Assembly (NCBI GenBank): GCA_050943475.1
Contig: JBMNPF010000012.1
Span: forward strand, 21,890-85,889
Origin: Metaruminococcus_A sp050943475
GTDB taxonomy: Bacteria > Bacillota > Clostridia > Oscillospirales > Ruminococcaceae
DNA length: 64,000 bases
Direction of reading: 5' to 3'
Shown: in pieces, positions 35,837 to 44,922 of the stretch
Layout of the letters: each line of letters begins with the position of its first letter
Numbering within the stretch: the stretch's first letter is position 1
Notes under the pieces: generated by a model
The model's input: the letters and a program-made list of their open reading frames with translations, nothing else
The model's database searches: none
What the model was told of the DNA's origin: nothing
Translations under genes and position numbers: made by a program

Positions 35837-36871
35837 CTATTCGCTCTCCGCAATGATGCCGCCGCCAAGAACGGTGTCGCCGTCATACAGCACGGCGGAC
35901 TGCCCCTTGGCGACCACGCGGTGTGGTTCTTTGAGGGTGACAGCCGCGCGTTCCCCTTTCCATTCAACCAGGGCTTCGGCAGGCTGTGCGACCGAACGCA
36001 GCTTGACCCCCGCCGTAAAATACGGGGAAAGGGGCAGTCCGGTCGGAACGGTGAAATCCTCCAAATACACCTTGGAAATCAAATCACCGCCCGCACGGGC
36101 GAGATAAATGCGGTTGTCCGCCGGGTCAATTTCCCGGATAAAAACCGGCTCGCCGAGCGCAATGCCAAGTCCCTTGCGCTGTCCCACTGTGTAATGCAGG
36201 ATGCCCCGGTGCCGGCCGCAGGGCACTCCGTCCGGCGAGATAAAATCGCCCTCCGGAGAAGGGCCGAGCCGCCGCTCAATAAATCCAGCGTAATCATTGT
36301 CCGGAATAAAACAGATTTCCTGGCTGTCCGGCTTGTTGGCGCAGGAAAGGCCAAGCCGCTCCGCGGCCGCACGCACCTCGGTTTTTTCCATCGAAGCGAG
36401 CGGCAGGATGAGGCGGGAAAGCACATCCTGCCCCAAGCGGTACAGCATATAAGACTGGTCGCGTTTCAGGCAGCCCGCCTTTTTCAAAAAGGTAACGCCG
36501 TCCCGGCGCTCCAGCCCGGCATAGTGGCCGGTGGCGATCCAATGGCAATCCTGTTCCTCCGCCGTTTCCAGAAGGGCGCGGAATTTGACAGTGGGGTTGC
36601 ACCGGATACAGGGGTTCGGTGTGCGGCCCGCTTTGTATTCCGCCATAAAATAATCGACAACAAGGCGCTCAAACGCCTCTCCCATATCCTTGACAAAAAG
36701 GGGGATACCCAAAGCGGCGGCGGCATCCTCTGCCGCCGCCACCGTATCCGCATGAGCGGGCGACATTTTTAACACCACGCCGCTCACATCGTACCCCTGT
36801 TCCTTGAGGAGATGGACGCAGACCGAGCTGTCAACCCCGCCGGAAAGCGCCACCATAACCCGCCTATTCAA
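35837..36871 (-). CDS. mnmA: tRNA-specific 2-thiouridylase
   Basis: The 344-residue enzyme thiolates U34 of Glu, Gln and Lys tRNAs. It has the PP-loop ALSGGVDSS (about residues 8-16), catalytic Cys in PNPCIRCNP (about residue 93), ATGHYAG, and HYTVGQRKGLGI. The start is likely TTG at 36871, whose codon overlaps the end of iscU (TTGAATAG). The sulfur comes from the cysteine desulfurase two genes upstream, so the cluster is a logical sulfur-relay operon. Confidence 0.94.
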   Translation of the reverse strand: MNRRVMVALSGGVDSSVCVHLLKEQGYDVSGVVLKMSPAHADTVAAAEDAAAALGIPLFVKDMGEAFERLVVDYFMAEYKAGRTPNPCIRCNPTVKFRALLETAEEQDCHWIATGHYAGLERRDGVTFLKKAGCLKRDQSYMLYRLGQDVLSRLILPLASMEKTEVRAAAERLGLSCANKPDSQEICFIPDNDYAGFIERRLGPSPEGDFISPDGVPCGRHRGILHYTVGQRKGLGIALGEPVFIREIDPADNRIYLARAGGDLISKVYLEDFTVPTGLPLSPYFTAGVKLRSVAQPAEALVEWKGERAAVTLKEPHRVVAKGQSAVLYDGDTVLGGGIIAESE

Positions 36872-37292
36872 GGTGACAGGCCTCACACTCGCCAATGTCC
36901 CCGACAATCGGAACCGGGTCGATGCCCTGGCGGGTGTAGTAGTCGCTCAGCGCGGATTTTATGGCCTGCTCCGCGAGGACGGAACAGTGGATCTTGCTCG
37001 CCGGCAGGCCGTCAAGCGCCTCCACAACCGCCTTGTTGGTGAGCTTCAGAGCGTCGTCAACGCTCTTGCCTTTGATCATCTCGGTGGCAATCGAGCTGGT
37101 CGCAATCGCCGCACCGCAGCCAAAGGTTTTGAATTTGACGTCCTCAATGGTGTTGTCCTTAATTTTTAAGTACATTTTCATAATATCGCCGCACTTTGCG
37201 TTGCCGACTTCGCCAACACCGTTTGCATCTTCCAGCTCGCCGACGTTGCGGGGATTGGAAAAGTGGTCCAAAACTTTATCGCTGTATAACAT
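36864..37292 (-). CDS. iscU: Iron-sulfur cluster scaffold protein
   Basis: The 142-residue IscU/NifU N-terminal-type scaffold has the three cluster-binding cysteines in NAKCGD, FGCGAAIATSS and IHCSVLAEQA (about residues 34, 59 and 102). It receives sulfur from the desulfurase encoded upstream. It overlaps mnmA by 8 bp. Confidence 0.95.
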   Translation of the reverse strand: MLYSDKVLDHFSNPRNVGELEDANGVGEVGNAKCGDIMKMYLKIKDNTIEDVKFKTFGCGAAIATSSIATEMIKGKSVDDALKLTNKAVVEALDGLPASKIHCSVLAEQAIKSALSDYYTRQGIDPVPIVGDIGECEACHLE

Positions 37293-37518
37293 GGTTTATT
37301 CTCCTTTCAGCACCATTTTCATTTTTCTAAGGTTCAGCCGCCGCAGCCAGACACGTCGGCCGCCCTGTCAGCAACAGGGTATCTACTGTTATTTACGGGA
37401 CACGGAACACGGACAGCCTTTCAGCGCGAAAAAAATTTATTTTCCGCAAACTGCCCGGGTGCATCCATCCGTTTTATTTGGAACAGAGCCGGCAAGCCGG
37501 CGCCGCTTTGGGTCTCTT

Positions 37519-38691
37519 TTATTTTTCACCGTGCCAAACCGGGCTCATATCCCGCAGCGTCTGCACCACACCGGGCAGGACTTCAAGGATGTAATCCACG
37601 TCCTCCTCGGTGGTATCGTCGCCGAGCGAAAGCCGGAGCGAGCCGTGTGCCACCTCGTGCGGCAGACCAATGGCGAGCAGCACATGGGACGGATCCAGGG
37701 ACCCGGAGGTGCAGGCGGAACCGGAGGAGCCGCAAACGCCCTTCAAATCCAGACGGAGCAGCAACGCCTCGCCCTCCACCGCTTCAAACGAAACGTTGAC
37801 GTTTCCGCAAAGCCGCTTGACCGGGTCGCCGTTGAGCCGGGACACCGGGATTTTGAGCATCCCGTCAATTAAGCGGTCACGAAGTTTTGTCACACGGGCG
37901 ACCTTCTGCTCCATGCCTTGGACCGCATCGGTAATGGCCTGGCCGAGCCCGACAATGTAAGCGGTGTTTTCGGTGCCGCCGCGCTTGCCGCTCTCCTGTC
38001 CGCCGCCGTGAACAAAATTGTCAATGACAACCCCTTTGCGGATATACAGGACGCCCACGCCCTTGGGCGCGTGAATTTTATGCCCGGAGAGGGAGAGCAG
38101 GTCAATGTTCTGCTCTTTGACGTCAATGGGAACATTGCCGACCGCCTGCACAGCGTCGGTGTGGAACAGCACACCCTTATCGCGGCAGATTTTGCCGATC
38201 TCCGCAACCGGCTGGATGGTGCCGATTTCGTTGTTCGCATACATGATGGTGACCAGAGCGGTATCCGGCCGAATGGCCTCCGCCACCTGCCGCGGATCCA
38301 AAAGGCCCATTGAATCAACCGGGAGGTAGGTGACCTCAAAGCCGTGCTTCTCCAGGTACTCACAGGTATGGAGCACGGCATGGTGTTCAAAATTGCTGGT
38401 GATGATGTGCTTTTTGCCCTTCGCGGCCAGCTTCATCGCCGTGCCTTTAATGGCCCAGTTGTCACTTTCGGTGCCGCAGGAGGTGAAATAAATTTCACGG
38501 GGCTCCGCACCAAGCGCTGCGGCCACTTTGGCACGCGCATCCTCAATGGCGCGTTTGGCCGTGCGTGCAATGCTGTAAACGCTGCTCGGGTTGCCGTAGT
38601 GTTCGGTCAGGTAAGGCAGCATGGCGTTCAAAACGCTTTCAGAAACTTTGGTGGTCGCCGCGTTATCTGCATAGACAAACTTTTTCTCCAT
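37519..38691 (-). CDS. iscS: Cysteine desulfurase
   Basis: The 390-residue PLP enzyme (NifS/IscS family) has YADNAATTKVSESVL at its start, LSLSGHKIHAPKG with the PLP Lys (about residue 205), and the mobile catalytic Cys loop SSGSACTSGSLDPSHVL (about residues 326-342). It strips sulfur from cysteine for Fe-S assembly and tRNA thiolation. The gap to iscU (37293-37518) is unusually long and holds a GC palindrome but no gene. Confidence 0.95.
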   Translation of the reverse strand: MEKKFVYADNAATTKVSESVLNAMLPYLTEHYGNPSSVYSIARTAKRAIEDARAKVAAALGAEPREIYFTSCGTESDNWAIKGTAMKLAAKGKKHIITSNFEHHAVLHTCEYLEKHGFEVTYLPVDSMGLLDPRQVAEAIRPDTALVTIMYANNEIGTIQPVAEIGKICRDKGVLFHTDAVQAVGNVPIDVKEQNIDLLSLSGHKIHAPKGVGVLYIRKGVVIDNFVHGGGQESGKRGGTENTAYIVGLGQAITDAVQGMEQKVARVTKLRDRLIDGMLKIPVSRLNGDPVKRLCGNVNVSFEAVEGEALLLRLDLKGVCGSSGSACTSGSLDPSHVLLAIGLPHEVAHGSLRLSLGDDTTEEDVDYILEVLPGVVQTLRDMSPVWHGEK

Positions 38692-38742
38692 ATATTTTCA
38701 ATCCTTTTCCGATTAAACTTGTATGTTTTCTTCTACGGCTTC

Positions 38743-38771
38743 ATTATATACTAATTTAGTGTATAAATCAA
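38743..38771 (-). promoter_or_regulatory. iscS promoter with Rrf2-like palindrome in the spacer
   Basis: On the minus strand TTGATT (38771-38766) and TATAAT (38748-38743) are 17 bp apart. The spacer is a near-perfect palindrome, TATACACTAAATTAGTATA, centred between the two elements, as expected for an Rrf2/IscR-type repressor. No such regulator is in the window. The 280 bp further upstream (38772-39052) hold no gene. Confidence 0.7.
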
Positions 38772-39052
38772 TATGCTGCAACACATTTTTTGCAAATGCC
38801 CAAAACAACCGTTTTGAACAAACCGGCGGCATCTCGCATCTTCGGGACAAAAAATCCATTTTTCCCCGTTCCGCCCGGTAAGACGCACCTCTTCCCCGCT
38901 TGATTCCCACTGGAAACGCAAAACACATTGCATACCGTATGGAAATGCCGGCAGCCCAAGCCAATCATCCAGCAGTCCAAAACCGCGCTTCCCCGCCCGG
39001 CTTTACGCAGCACACAAGCTTTATGCCACATATTCCACACCCGCAATGCGGA

Positions 39053-39499
39053 TTATTTGTATTTTTGGCTCTGAGCAACGGCAAGCGCGTCGCACCGTTC
39101 GTTTTCCGGATGCCCCGCATGCCCTTTGACCCAGACAAAATCAACCTGATGCTGTTCGAGCAGCCCCAGCAGCTTTTCCCATAAGTCGGGGTTGAGCGCC
39201 CGGTCCTTTTTGTTGCGCATCCAGCCGTTGGCGCGCCACTTTTTGGCCCAGCCCTGGGTAATCGCATCAATCACGTATTTGGAATCGCTGTAAACGGTGA
39301 CCTTGCAGCGGTATTTGAGGGCGGAAAGCCCTTTAATAAGCGCCGTCAGCTCCATACGGTTGTTGGTGGTTTCCGGTTCGCCGCCGGAAAGCTCCTTGGA
39401 AACACCCCCGCAGCGCAAAATGCAACCCCAGCCGCCTGCGCCGGGGTTGCCGCTGCATGCTCCGTCGGTAAACAGCTCCACCTGTTTTAAGTCTGCCAC
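39053..39499 (-). CDS. rnhA: Ribonuclease HI
   Basis: The 148-residue enzyme degrades RNA in RNA-DNA hybrids. Catalytic residues are visible in ELFTDGACSGNPG (Asp), TTNNRMELTALIKGL (Glu), VYSDSKYVID (Asp) and the C-terminal HAGHPENERCDALA (His/Asp). The GTG at 39499 is 7 nt from AGGAG; the ATG two codons earlier is almost touching it, so GTG is preferred. Confidence 0.95.
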   Translation of the reverse strand: MADLKQVELFTDGACSGNPGAGGWGCILRCGGVSKELSGGEPETTNNRMELTALIKGLSALKYRCKVTVYSDSKYVIDAITQGWAKKWRANGWMRNKKDRALNPDLWEKLLGLLEQHQVDFVWVKGHAGHPENERCDALAVAQSQKYK

Positions 39500-39682
39500 A
39501 AACATGCTCCTTTTATTTGCATTTTGTCCAGCCGCCCGGCACGGCCCATAACCCACCGGGCCAAGCCGCCTGCTTCTCTTACCGCGCAGGTTGATAAAGG
39601 AAGCGGCCATACAGCACCTCTGCTGCGCCTGGCGGGCGGCGCTGCCAATCCGCCTGAACGGCACAGACGGCAGCCATTCTTC

Positions 39683-40171
39683 TCAATAGCCGAACATCCC
39701 GCTCAGCGAATCGTCATTCTCAATCCAGCCGCCAACATCGACGACGGTGAACTCCTCCGAGGTGTTGCGGATGATAACGGTATCGATCCCCGCGTTGATG
39801 ATCAGCCGTTTGCACATGGAACAGGAGGAAATGTCCGGCTCCAGCTCCTTGGTCCGGGCATTGACGCCGACCAGGTACAGGGTGGCGCCAATCATATCCG
39901 AACGGGCGGCCGAAATAATGGCGTTCGCCTCGGCGTGAACCGACCGGCAGAGCTCGTACCGCTCGCCGCGCGGAACATTCAGCCGTTCGCGGGTACAGTA
40001 GCCCACGTCGGAGCAATTTTGCCGGCCGCGCGGCGCACCGTTGTAGCCGGTGGAAATAATCTGGTCGTTTTTGACAATGATTGCGCCAAAGTTGCGGCGC
40101 AGACAGGTACCGCGCTCCGATACCGTCTGTGCAATATCCAGGTAGTAATTAATTTTATCACGTCTTTCCAT
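39683..40171 (-). CDS. Deoxycytidylate (dCMP) deaminase family protein
   Basis: The 162-residue zinc deaminase has HAEANAI (about residues 71-77) and a second zinc motif SSCSMCKRL in place of the usual PCxxC. It has the family's IISTGYNGAPRG and an insert GYCTRERLNVPRGERYELC with extra Cys residues, like ComEB. It converts dCMP to dUMP for thymidylate synthesis, in line with dut in the same window. GGAGGTG precedes the ATG by 6 nt. Confidence 0.88.
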   Translation of the reverse strand: MERRDKINYYLDIAQTVSERGTCLRRNFGAIIVKNDQIISTGYNGAPRGRQNCSDVGYCTRERLNVPRGERYELCRSVHAEANAIISAARSDMIGATLYLVGVNARTKELEPDISSCSMCKRLIINAGIDTVIIRNTSEEFTVVDVGGWIENDDSLSGMFGY

Positions 40172-40253
40172 AAAGGGCACCTCCATCCCGCGGGAAGGCG
40201 TTTTGCCCTCCGCCGTGGGCACGCCCGCCTTTGCGGACAGGCCCGTTGAGCTT

Positions 40254-40282
40254 ATTATAGTGTCTCCCCCTTTTGATTGCAA
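40254..40282 (-). promoter_or_regulatory. Promoter of the dCMP deaminase gene
   Basis: On the minus strand TTGCAA (40282-40277) and TATAAT (40259-40254) are 17 bp apart. It is back-to-back with the rsmA promoter. Confidence 0.7.
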
Positions 40283-40290
40283 GATTCTTT

Positions 40291-40319
40291 TTGAAAACAG
40301 CGCCGTTTTATGGTAAAAT
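40291..40319 (+). promoter_or_regulatory. Promoter of rsmA
   Basis: TTGAAA (40291-40296) and TAAAAT (40314-40319) are 17 bp apart, about 90 bp before the rsmA ATG. Confidence 0.65.
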
Positions 40320-40410
40320 GGAGAGCGAAAGCCCGGCGGGCGGCTCAAACGCCGCTCAGGCGGGCAATGGCATTGGCGCGGCATTCCCGCGCAGAAACGG
40401 AGTTTCAAGT

Positions 40411-41268
40411 ATGAACAGCCTGACCGACATCGGCGCCATAAAAGAGCTGCTTGCACGCCACGGTTTTACCTTTTCCAAGGCGCTGGGGCAGAATTTTTTA
40501 ATCAACCCTTCGGTCTGTCCGCGCATTGCGGAGCAGGGCGGCGCCGCGCCGGGCGTAGGGGCCATTGAAATTGGTCCCGGCATTGGTGTGCTGACGCGGG
40601 AGCTCGCCAAACGGGCGGACAAAGTTGTCGCCGTGGAAATTGACCAGCGTTTGATCCCGGTGCTCGCCGAGACGCTGGAAGGCTATGACAACGTGCGGGT
40701 ACTCAACGCCGACGTACTGAAGGTCGACCTCAAAGCCCTAATCGCCGAAGAATTTTCCGGTATGGAGGTTGTGCTCTGCGCAAACCTGCCGTATTACATC
40801 ACCTCCCCCATTATTATGGGGCTGCTGGAGGCAAAGCTGCCCATCAAATCCATTACTGTCATGGTGCAGAAAGAGGCGGCGGTGCGGCTGTGTGCCCTGC
40901 CCGGCACCCGGGACGTAGGGGCCGTGAGCATTGCGGTGCGGTACTTCAGCACCCCCAAGCTGCTGTTCCAGGTCTCTCGGGGGAGCTTCCTCCCCGCCCC
41001 GAATGTGGATTCCGCCGTCATCCGGCTGGATCTGCAAAAGCCCCCTTCCCTCGATTTTGACGAGGCGGTCTTTTTCCGGGTGGTGCGCGCAGGCTTTGCC
41101 CAGCGGCGCAAGACGCTGGTAAACTCCCTCGCCGGAACACTGGGCCTTGACAAAAATGCAGTCGCCGGCGCGCTGGCGGACTGCGGTATCAAGCCGACGG
41201 CACGTGCCGAAGAGCTGCAGATGGAGCAGTTTCTCACATTGGCGCGGCGGCTTTCGTCTGTCTTATAA
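40411..41268 (+). CDS. rsmA: 16S rRNA dimethyladenosine transferase (KsgA)
   Basis: The 285-residue methyltransferase dimethylates two adenines in helix 45 of 16S rRNA. It has FSKALGQNFLIN (about residues 22-33), the SAM-binding IEIGPGIGVLTREL, and NLPYYITSPII (about 120-130), all KsgA signatures. The ATG at 40411 follows CGGAG; the longer upstream frame covers the promoter. Its loss gives kasugamycin resistance in other bacteria. Confidence 0.95.
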   Translation: MNSLTDIGAIKELLARHGFTFSKALGQNFLINPSVCPRIAEQGGAAPGVGAIEIGPGIGVLTRELAKRADKVVAVEIDQRLIPVLAETLEGYDNVRVLNADVLKVDLKALIAEEFSGMEVVLCANLPYYITSPIIMGLLEAKLPIKSITVMVQKEAAVRLCALPGTRDVGAVSIAVRYFSTPKLLFQVSRGSFLPAPNVDSAVIRLDLQKPPSLDFDEAVFFRVVRAGFAQRRKTLVNSLAGTLGLDKNAVAGALADCGIKPTARAEELQMEQFLTLARRLSSVL

Positions 41269-41474
41269 GTCCTATTCGGATTTTTATGAAGAATCCTGCC
41301 GCCTTATTCTGTGCCGGAACGCCGAAAAAGACAATCCGGTTTTACCCATAAACAACCGCCGCGGCGTACAGCGCGCGGCAATCTGCCCCGCCCGCGAAAC
41401 GGCTTCATCGGTTCAGAAGCCGAATGTCTACACCAAATGCAGGCGGAAATCCAACCAGGAAAGATGGTGATTCC

Positions 41475-42167
41475 ATGATCCAAGCGGTTATTTTTGATAT
41501 GGACGGCCTGATGTTTGACACCGAGGCGCTCTCCAAAAAGAGCTGGCTGGTGGTCGGCCGGGAAATGAAGCTGCCCATTACCGATGAAATTCTGCACCGC
41601 GTCATTGGAATGAATGCGGCGCGGGTGGAGCAGGAGTGTATGGCCTACTTTGGGCCGGACTTTGACTACCACCATTTCCGTGCACTCGCCGCGGATTATA
41701 TGAGCCGTTCCTTCGATGAAAACGGCGTGCCGGTCAAGCGCGGCCTGCCCGAGCTGCTCCTCTTTTTGCGGCAGAACCGCTACAAAACGGCTGTGGCAAG
41801 CTCTTCTTCCCGCGCTACGGTGGAGCATCACCTGAAAGCGACCGGGCTTGAATCTTATTTTGACGCCCTCGTCTGCGGGGATATGGTGGAGCAGAGCAAA
41901 CCCGCGCCGGACATTTTTCTCAAGGCGGCCGAGGCGCTCGGCGCAAAGCCGCAGAACTGCCTTGTGCTGGAGGATTCCGCAAACGGTATCCGGGCGGCGC
42001 ATGCGGCGGGTATCCCCGCCATTATGGTGCCGGATTTGATTGAACCGACCGACGAACTGCGCCAGCTGGCGTGGATGGTCTGCGAGTCGCTCTGCGACGT
42101 TCTGCCGGTTTTGGAACAACAGCGCACAGCCGGGCTCTCCGGCGGGGAGGAACAAACAGATGGATAA
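41475..42167 (+). CDS. HAD-superfamily hydrolase, beta-phosphoglucomutase-like
   Basis: The 230-residue protein has the nucleophile motif FDMDGLMFDTE (about residues 7-17), motif 2 VASSSSR, Lys in KPAPDIF and motif 4 LEDSANGI, the pattern of beta-phosphoglucomutase-like HAD phosphatases. The ATG at 41475 removes 17 non-conserved residues from the longest frame. It overlaps the downstream VanZ-like gene by 8 bp. Confidence 0.9.
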   Translation: MIQAVIFDMDGLMFDTEALSKKSWLVVGREMKLPITDEILHRVIGMNAARVEQECMAYFGPDFDYHHFRALAADYMSRSFDENGVPVKRGLPELLLFLRQNRYKTAVASSSSRATVEHHLKATGLESYFDALVCGDMVEQSKPAPDIFLKAAEALGAKPQNCLVLEDSANGIRAAHAAGIPAIMVPDLIEPTDELRQLAWMVCESLCDVLPVLEQQRTAGLSGGEEQTDG

Positions 42168-42756
42168 ATTCGTCCCGTTTACCAGTGAATTTACAGCACG
42201 GCATATTGCACTTTCGGTGCCGGACGCCATGCTGATTGCATTGGCCATTTTCATTCTTCTGCGTCTGTTCTGCTTCAAGCACATGAAAGCCTCCCGCACC
42301 ATTCTGTGCGGCGTGTTTGCCGCTTATATCGGCGCAGTGGCGGCGCTGACACTTTTCCCGCTCTTTTATGCGCAGTTTACCTTCAGCGCGGAGCGGTTTG
42401 GCTACGTTTGGAACACCGCCAGCACCCTGCCGTTTGTCTGGTCTGTCAACATGATTCAAAACGGATTGTTGGCCGACAACATGCAAACGGTGTTCTACAA
42501 TCTCGGCGGCAACCTGATTATGCTCATGCCGTTTGGGTTCCTTGTCCCCATGATCTGGCACCCGCGCACCCCTAAAATGATACTGCTCTGCATCCTGGTG
42601 CCATTTTGCATCGAACTGCTGCAGCTTGTGGAAAACGCGTTGTCCATTGGCTATAACGACGTGAGCTTTGACGACTTTTTCCTCAACGCAACCGGATGCA
42701 TCCTGGCGTACCTGCTCTATCTCGGTATCCGTACCGCCATTAAAAAAGGCCGTTAG
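42160..42756 (+). CDS. VanZ-like membrane protein
   Basis: The 198-residue protein has about five membrane helices and the VanZ-family core: N-x-LGGNLIMLMPFGFLVPMI, then ELLQLVENALSIGYNDVSFDDFFLNATGCILAY (a helix pair with conserved Glu and Asp residues). VanZ proteins affect teicoplanin sensitivity and lipid or surface charge in some species. It is coupled to the HAD gene by overlap. Confidence 0.85.
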   Translation: MDKFVPFTSEFTARHIALSVPDAMLIALAIFILLRLFCFKHMKASRTILCGVFAAYIGAVAALTLFPLFYAQFTFSAERFGYVWNTASTLPFVWSVNMIQNGLLADNMQTVFYNLGGNLIMLMPFGFLVPMIWHPRTPKMILLCILVPFCIELLQLVENALSIGYNDVSFDDFFLNATGCILAYLLYLGIRTAIKKGR

Positions 42757-42988
42757 CGCTTCTCCGTCCAAGCTGGAAGCCCTTTTGTTTTCCGGATTTT
42801 ATGGATGTGCCCGAGAACCGCTGCACCGCCTGCGGCGCGGCTTTGTTTTCTGGCGCAAACTTGCTTTCACAAGGCAGTTCAGCAAAGCGGTTAGTCAAAA
42901 AACATTCTCTGCATGCGGGCAGAACCCGCATGTTTCACACTTTGCCGCAAAGGCGTCCATTTTCATGTTCCACTGGAGGAATTGTACT

Positions 42989-43795
42989 ATGCCAAAACAA
43001 CTGATTGATTTCCACACCCACGCGTTCCCAGACGCGATTGCCGAGCGCACCCTTATGAAGCTCGCCGCAATTTCCGAAATTGCGCCGCATACCGAGGGCA
43101 CCCTTGCCAGCACCCGGGAACGGCAGGCCGGGTTCGGCGTCACCCTTTCGGTAATCCAGCAAATTGCTACCAAGCCCTCCCAGCAGATGACGGTCAACAA
43201 CTGGGCGGCCGCAAACCAAAAGGACGGGCTTTTATTTTTCGGCTCGGTTCATCCGGACGCAGAGGATGCCGTACCGGAGCTGGAACGCATCCAGCAGATT
43301 GGGCTCAAGGGTGTAAAGCTCCACCCGGATTATCAGGAATTTTTTGTGGGTGAGGAAAAGCCGCTGCCCATCTACGAGAAGCTGGAGGAACTGGGCCTTC
43401 CTCTTTTGTTTCACGCCGGGCGCGACCCCTATTCGTCGGATGTTGTCCACGCGCCGCCGGAACAGATTGCGGCGGTTGCCAAAACCTTTCCCAAACTCCG
43501 CATCATTGGGGCGCATTTGGGCGGTATAGAATGCAGCGATGCCGTGGAGCAATATCTGGTCGGCCTCCCCAACGTCTGGCTCGATCTCTCAATGGCCCAC
43601 ACTTTCTGCGAACCTGCCCAGGCGGAGCGGATTGTAAAAAGCCACGGCGCGGATCACATCCTGTTTGGCTCCGACCTGCCGTGGGGGACAGCCAAGCAAA
43701 CACTGGCGCTGATGGAACAGCTCCACCTCTCCGACGAGGAATGGGAACTGATTTGCCACCGCAACGCCGAACAGCTGCTTGGTCTGAACGGATGA
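42989..43795 (+). CDS. Metal-dependent amidohydrolase family protein
   Basis: The 268-residue TIM-barrel hydrolase has the metal site DFHTHAF (about residues 7-13), GVKLHPDYQEF with the bridging region, LFHAGRDPYSS, GAHLGG and the terminal Asp in LFGSDLPW. It ends with ICHRNAEQLLGLNG, the usual end of this family (amidohydrolase 2). GGAGGAA is 7 nt before the ATG. Its last 207 bp overlap the convergent acyltransferase frame. Confidence 0.88.
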   Translation: MPKQLIDFHTHAFPDAIAERTLMKLAAISEIAPHTEGTLASTRERQAGFGVTLSVIQQIATKPSQQMTVNNWAAANQKDGLLFFGSVHPDAEDAVPELERIQQIGLKGVKLHPDYQEFFVGEEKPLPIYEKLEELGLPLLFHAGRDPYSSDVVHAPPEQIAAVAKTFPKLRIIGAHLGGIECSDAVEQYLVGLPNVWLDLSMAHTFCEPAQAERIVKSHGADHILFGSDLPWGTAKQTLALMEQLHLSDEEWELICHRNAEQLLGLNG

Positions 43796-44785
43796 GACCG
43801 AAAGACTGTATTTCAGCAAAGCAGCCCCCGGTACAGCAGGCCGTTTGACCGGCCGTATTCCGGGTAAAAAAGCCGGGGCCAGCGTCGAGAGGTTGTCCTG
43901 TACCGCGGCAGCGCTGCCAGGCTTCCGGTATGGAGAGGCGGAGTCTGTCGTCTCCTCCTGGTTCAGGGGAGCCGCGCCCTCCGAAGCATTTGCCTGCGGG
44001 CACTGCTCCTGCGGAACCGGCATGGAGTGTTCGTCAAAAAAATCGGCCATTTTTTCGTAACATTCAAACAGCAGACGCTCAATTTCCGGGCGGGCGCGTT
44101 TGGAGGTATCCGGATAAACCGGTTCCAAAATCGTCATGGTAATGAGTGGTTTGCGGTTGGTGAGCTTACGCAGCCCCCGGCGCTCCCGGAAGGTGATGAC
44201 CATTGGAACAACGGGTACGCCCGCGTCATAGGCGTATTTAAACGCGCCGCGCTGGAATTGCCGAATGCCTTTGAGATAGTAGGGGAACAAAATCCCCTCC
44301 GGGTAAACATGGACATAATTCCCCCGTTTGAGCAGCTCCTGAATCACGCCGTTGAACACCCGCAGGGCTTTGGGACTTTCCGGAATGGGCATGCCGCCGC
44401 AGAATTTGATAGGCCAGCGCAGGAACGCAAGCTCCAGATTGGTCTTAATGGTGGGGTAATAGAGGTTCTTGGGCGCAACCGCTTCGACCACAAGCGAACA
44501 GTCCATCCCCTGCACATGATTGCAGATGGTGACCGCACCGCCCGGAATTCCTTTGAAATTCTTTTTCCCTTTCACGGTAAAGCCGTAGGCAATAAAGTTA
44601 AAGCAGGCAAAAAAGGCGGCGGCAATCATCTTGATAAGGTAAGAAAAAAAGCGGGCGCACCAATGGCGTGGAATAAATTTGTAGTGTTCATCCACCGTGA
44701 TGTGAAACGGCTTCCACATTTTAACCGGCTGTTCTCCCTCGGCCGGCAAATCGGTCAGCGGCGTATGCGGATGTTCAAGCGACAT
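43589..44785 (-). CDS. 1-acyl-glycerol-3-phosphate acyltransferase (PlsC-like) with long C-terminal tail
   Basis: The 398-residue protein has the PlsC motifs NHVQGMD (HX4D, about residues 89-95), YPEG (about 157-160) and a hydrophobic stretch near residues 40-65. It acylates lysophosphatidic acid in phospholipid synthesis. The domain ends near residue 260; the remaining 130 or so residues are low-complexity and then run antisense through the 3' end of the amidohydrolase. The tail is probably accidental read-through after loss of a stop codon. AAAGGAGG is 10 nt before the ATG. Confidence 0.82.
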   Translation of the reverse strand: MSLEHPHTPLTDLPAEGEQPVKMWKPFHITVDEHYKFIPRHWCARFFSYLIKMIAAAFFACFNFIAYGFTVKGKKNFKGIPGGAVTICNHVQGMDCSLVVEAVAPKNLYYPTIKTNLELAFLRWPIKFCGGMPIPESPKALRVFNGVIQELLKRGNYVHVYPEGILFPYYLKGIRQFQRGAFKYAYDAGVPVVPMVITFRERRGLRKLTNRKPLITMTILEPVYPDTSKRARPEIERLLFECYEKMADFFDEHSMPVPQEQCPQANASEGAAPLNQEETTDSASPYRKPGSAAAVQDNLSTLAPAFLPGIRPVKRPAVPGAALLKYSLSVSSVQTKQLFGVAVANQFPFLVGEVELFHQRQCLLGCPPRQVGAKQDVIRAVAFYNPLRLGRFAESVGH

Positions 44786-44844
44786 GCCGCGGATTCCTCC
44801 TTTGCAGGTATTCTGATATAAACCATTTGACAAGGCGAAAGTCC

Positions 44845-44873
44845 TTGCCATTTTTGCATAAATGCACTATGAT
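44845..44873 (+). promoter_or_regulatory. Promoter of mtnN
   Basis: TTGCCA (44845-44850) and TATGAT (44868-44873) are 17 bp apart, 50 bp before the mtnN ATG. Confidence 0.65.
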
Positions 44874-44922
44874 AAAACGGAACAAAACAGGTGCGCCATT
44901 CCCGGCGCAGAAAGGAACCGGT

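Noticed and set aside
37293..37518. Possible small gene or riboswitch between iscS and iscU
   Set aside because: Only a short GC palindrome is present; no start site, no known riboswitch core.
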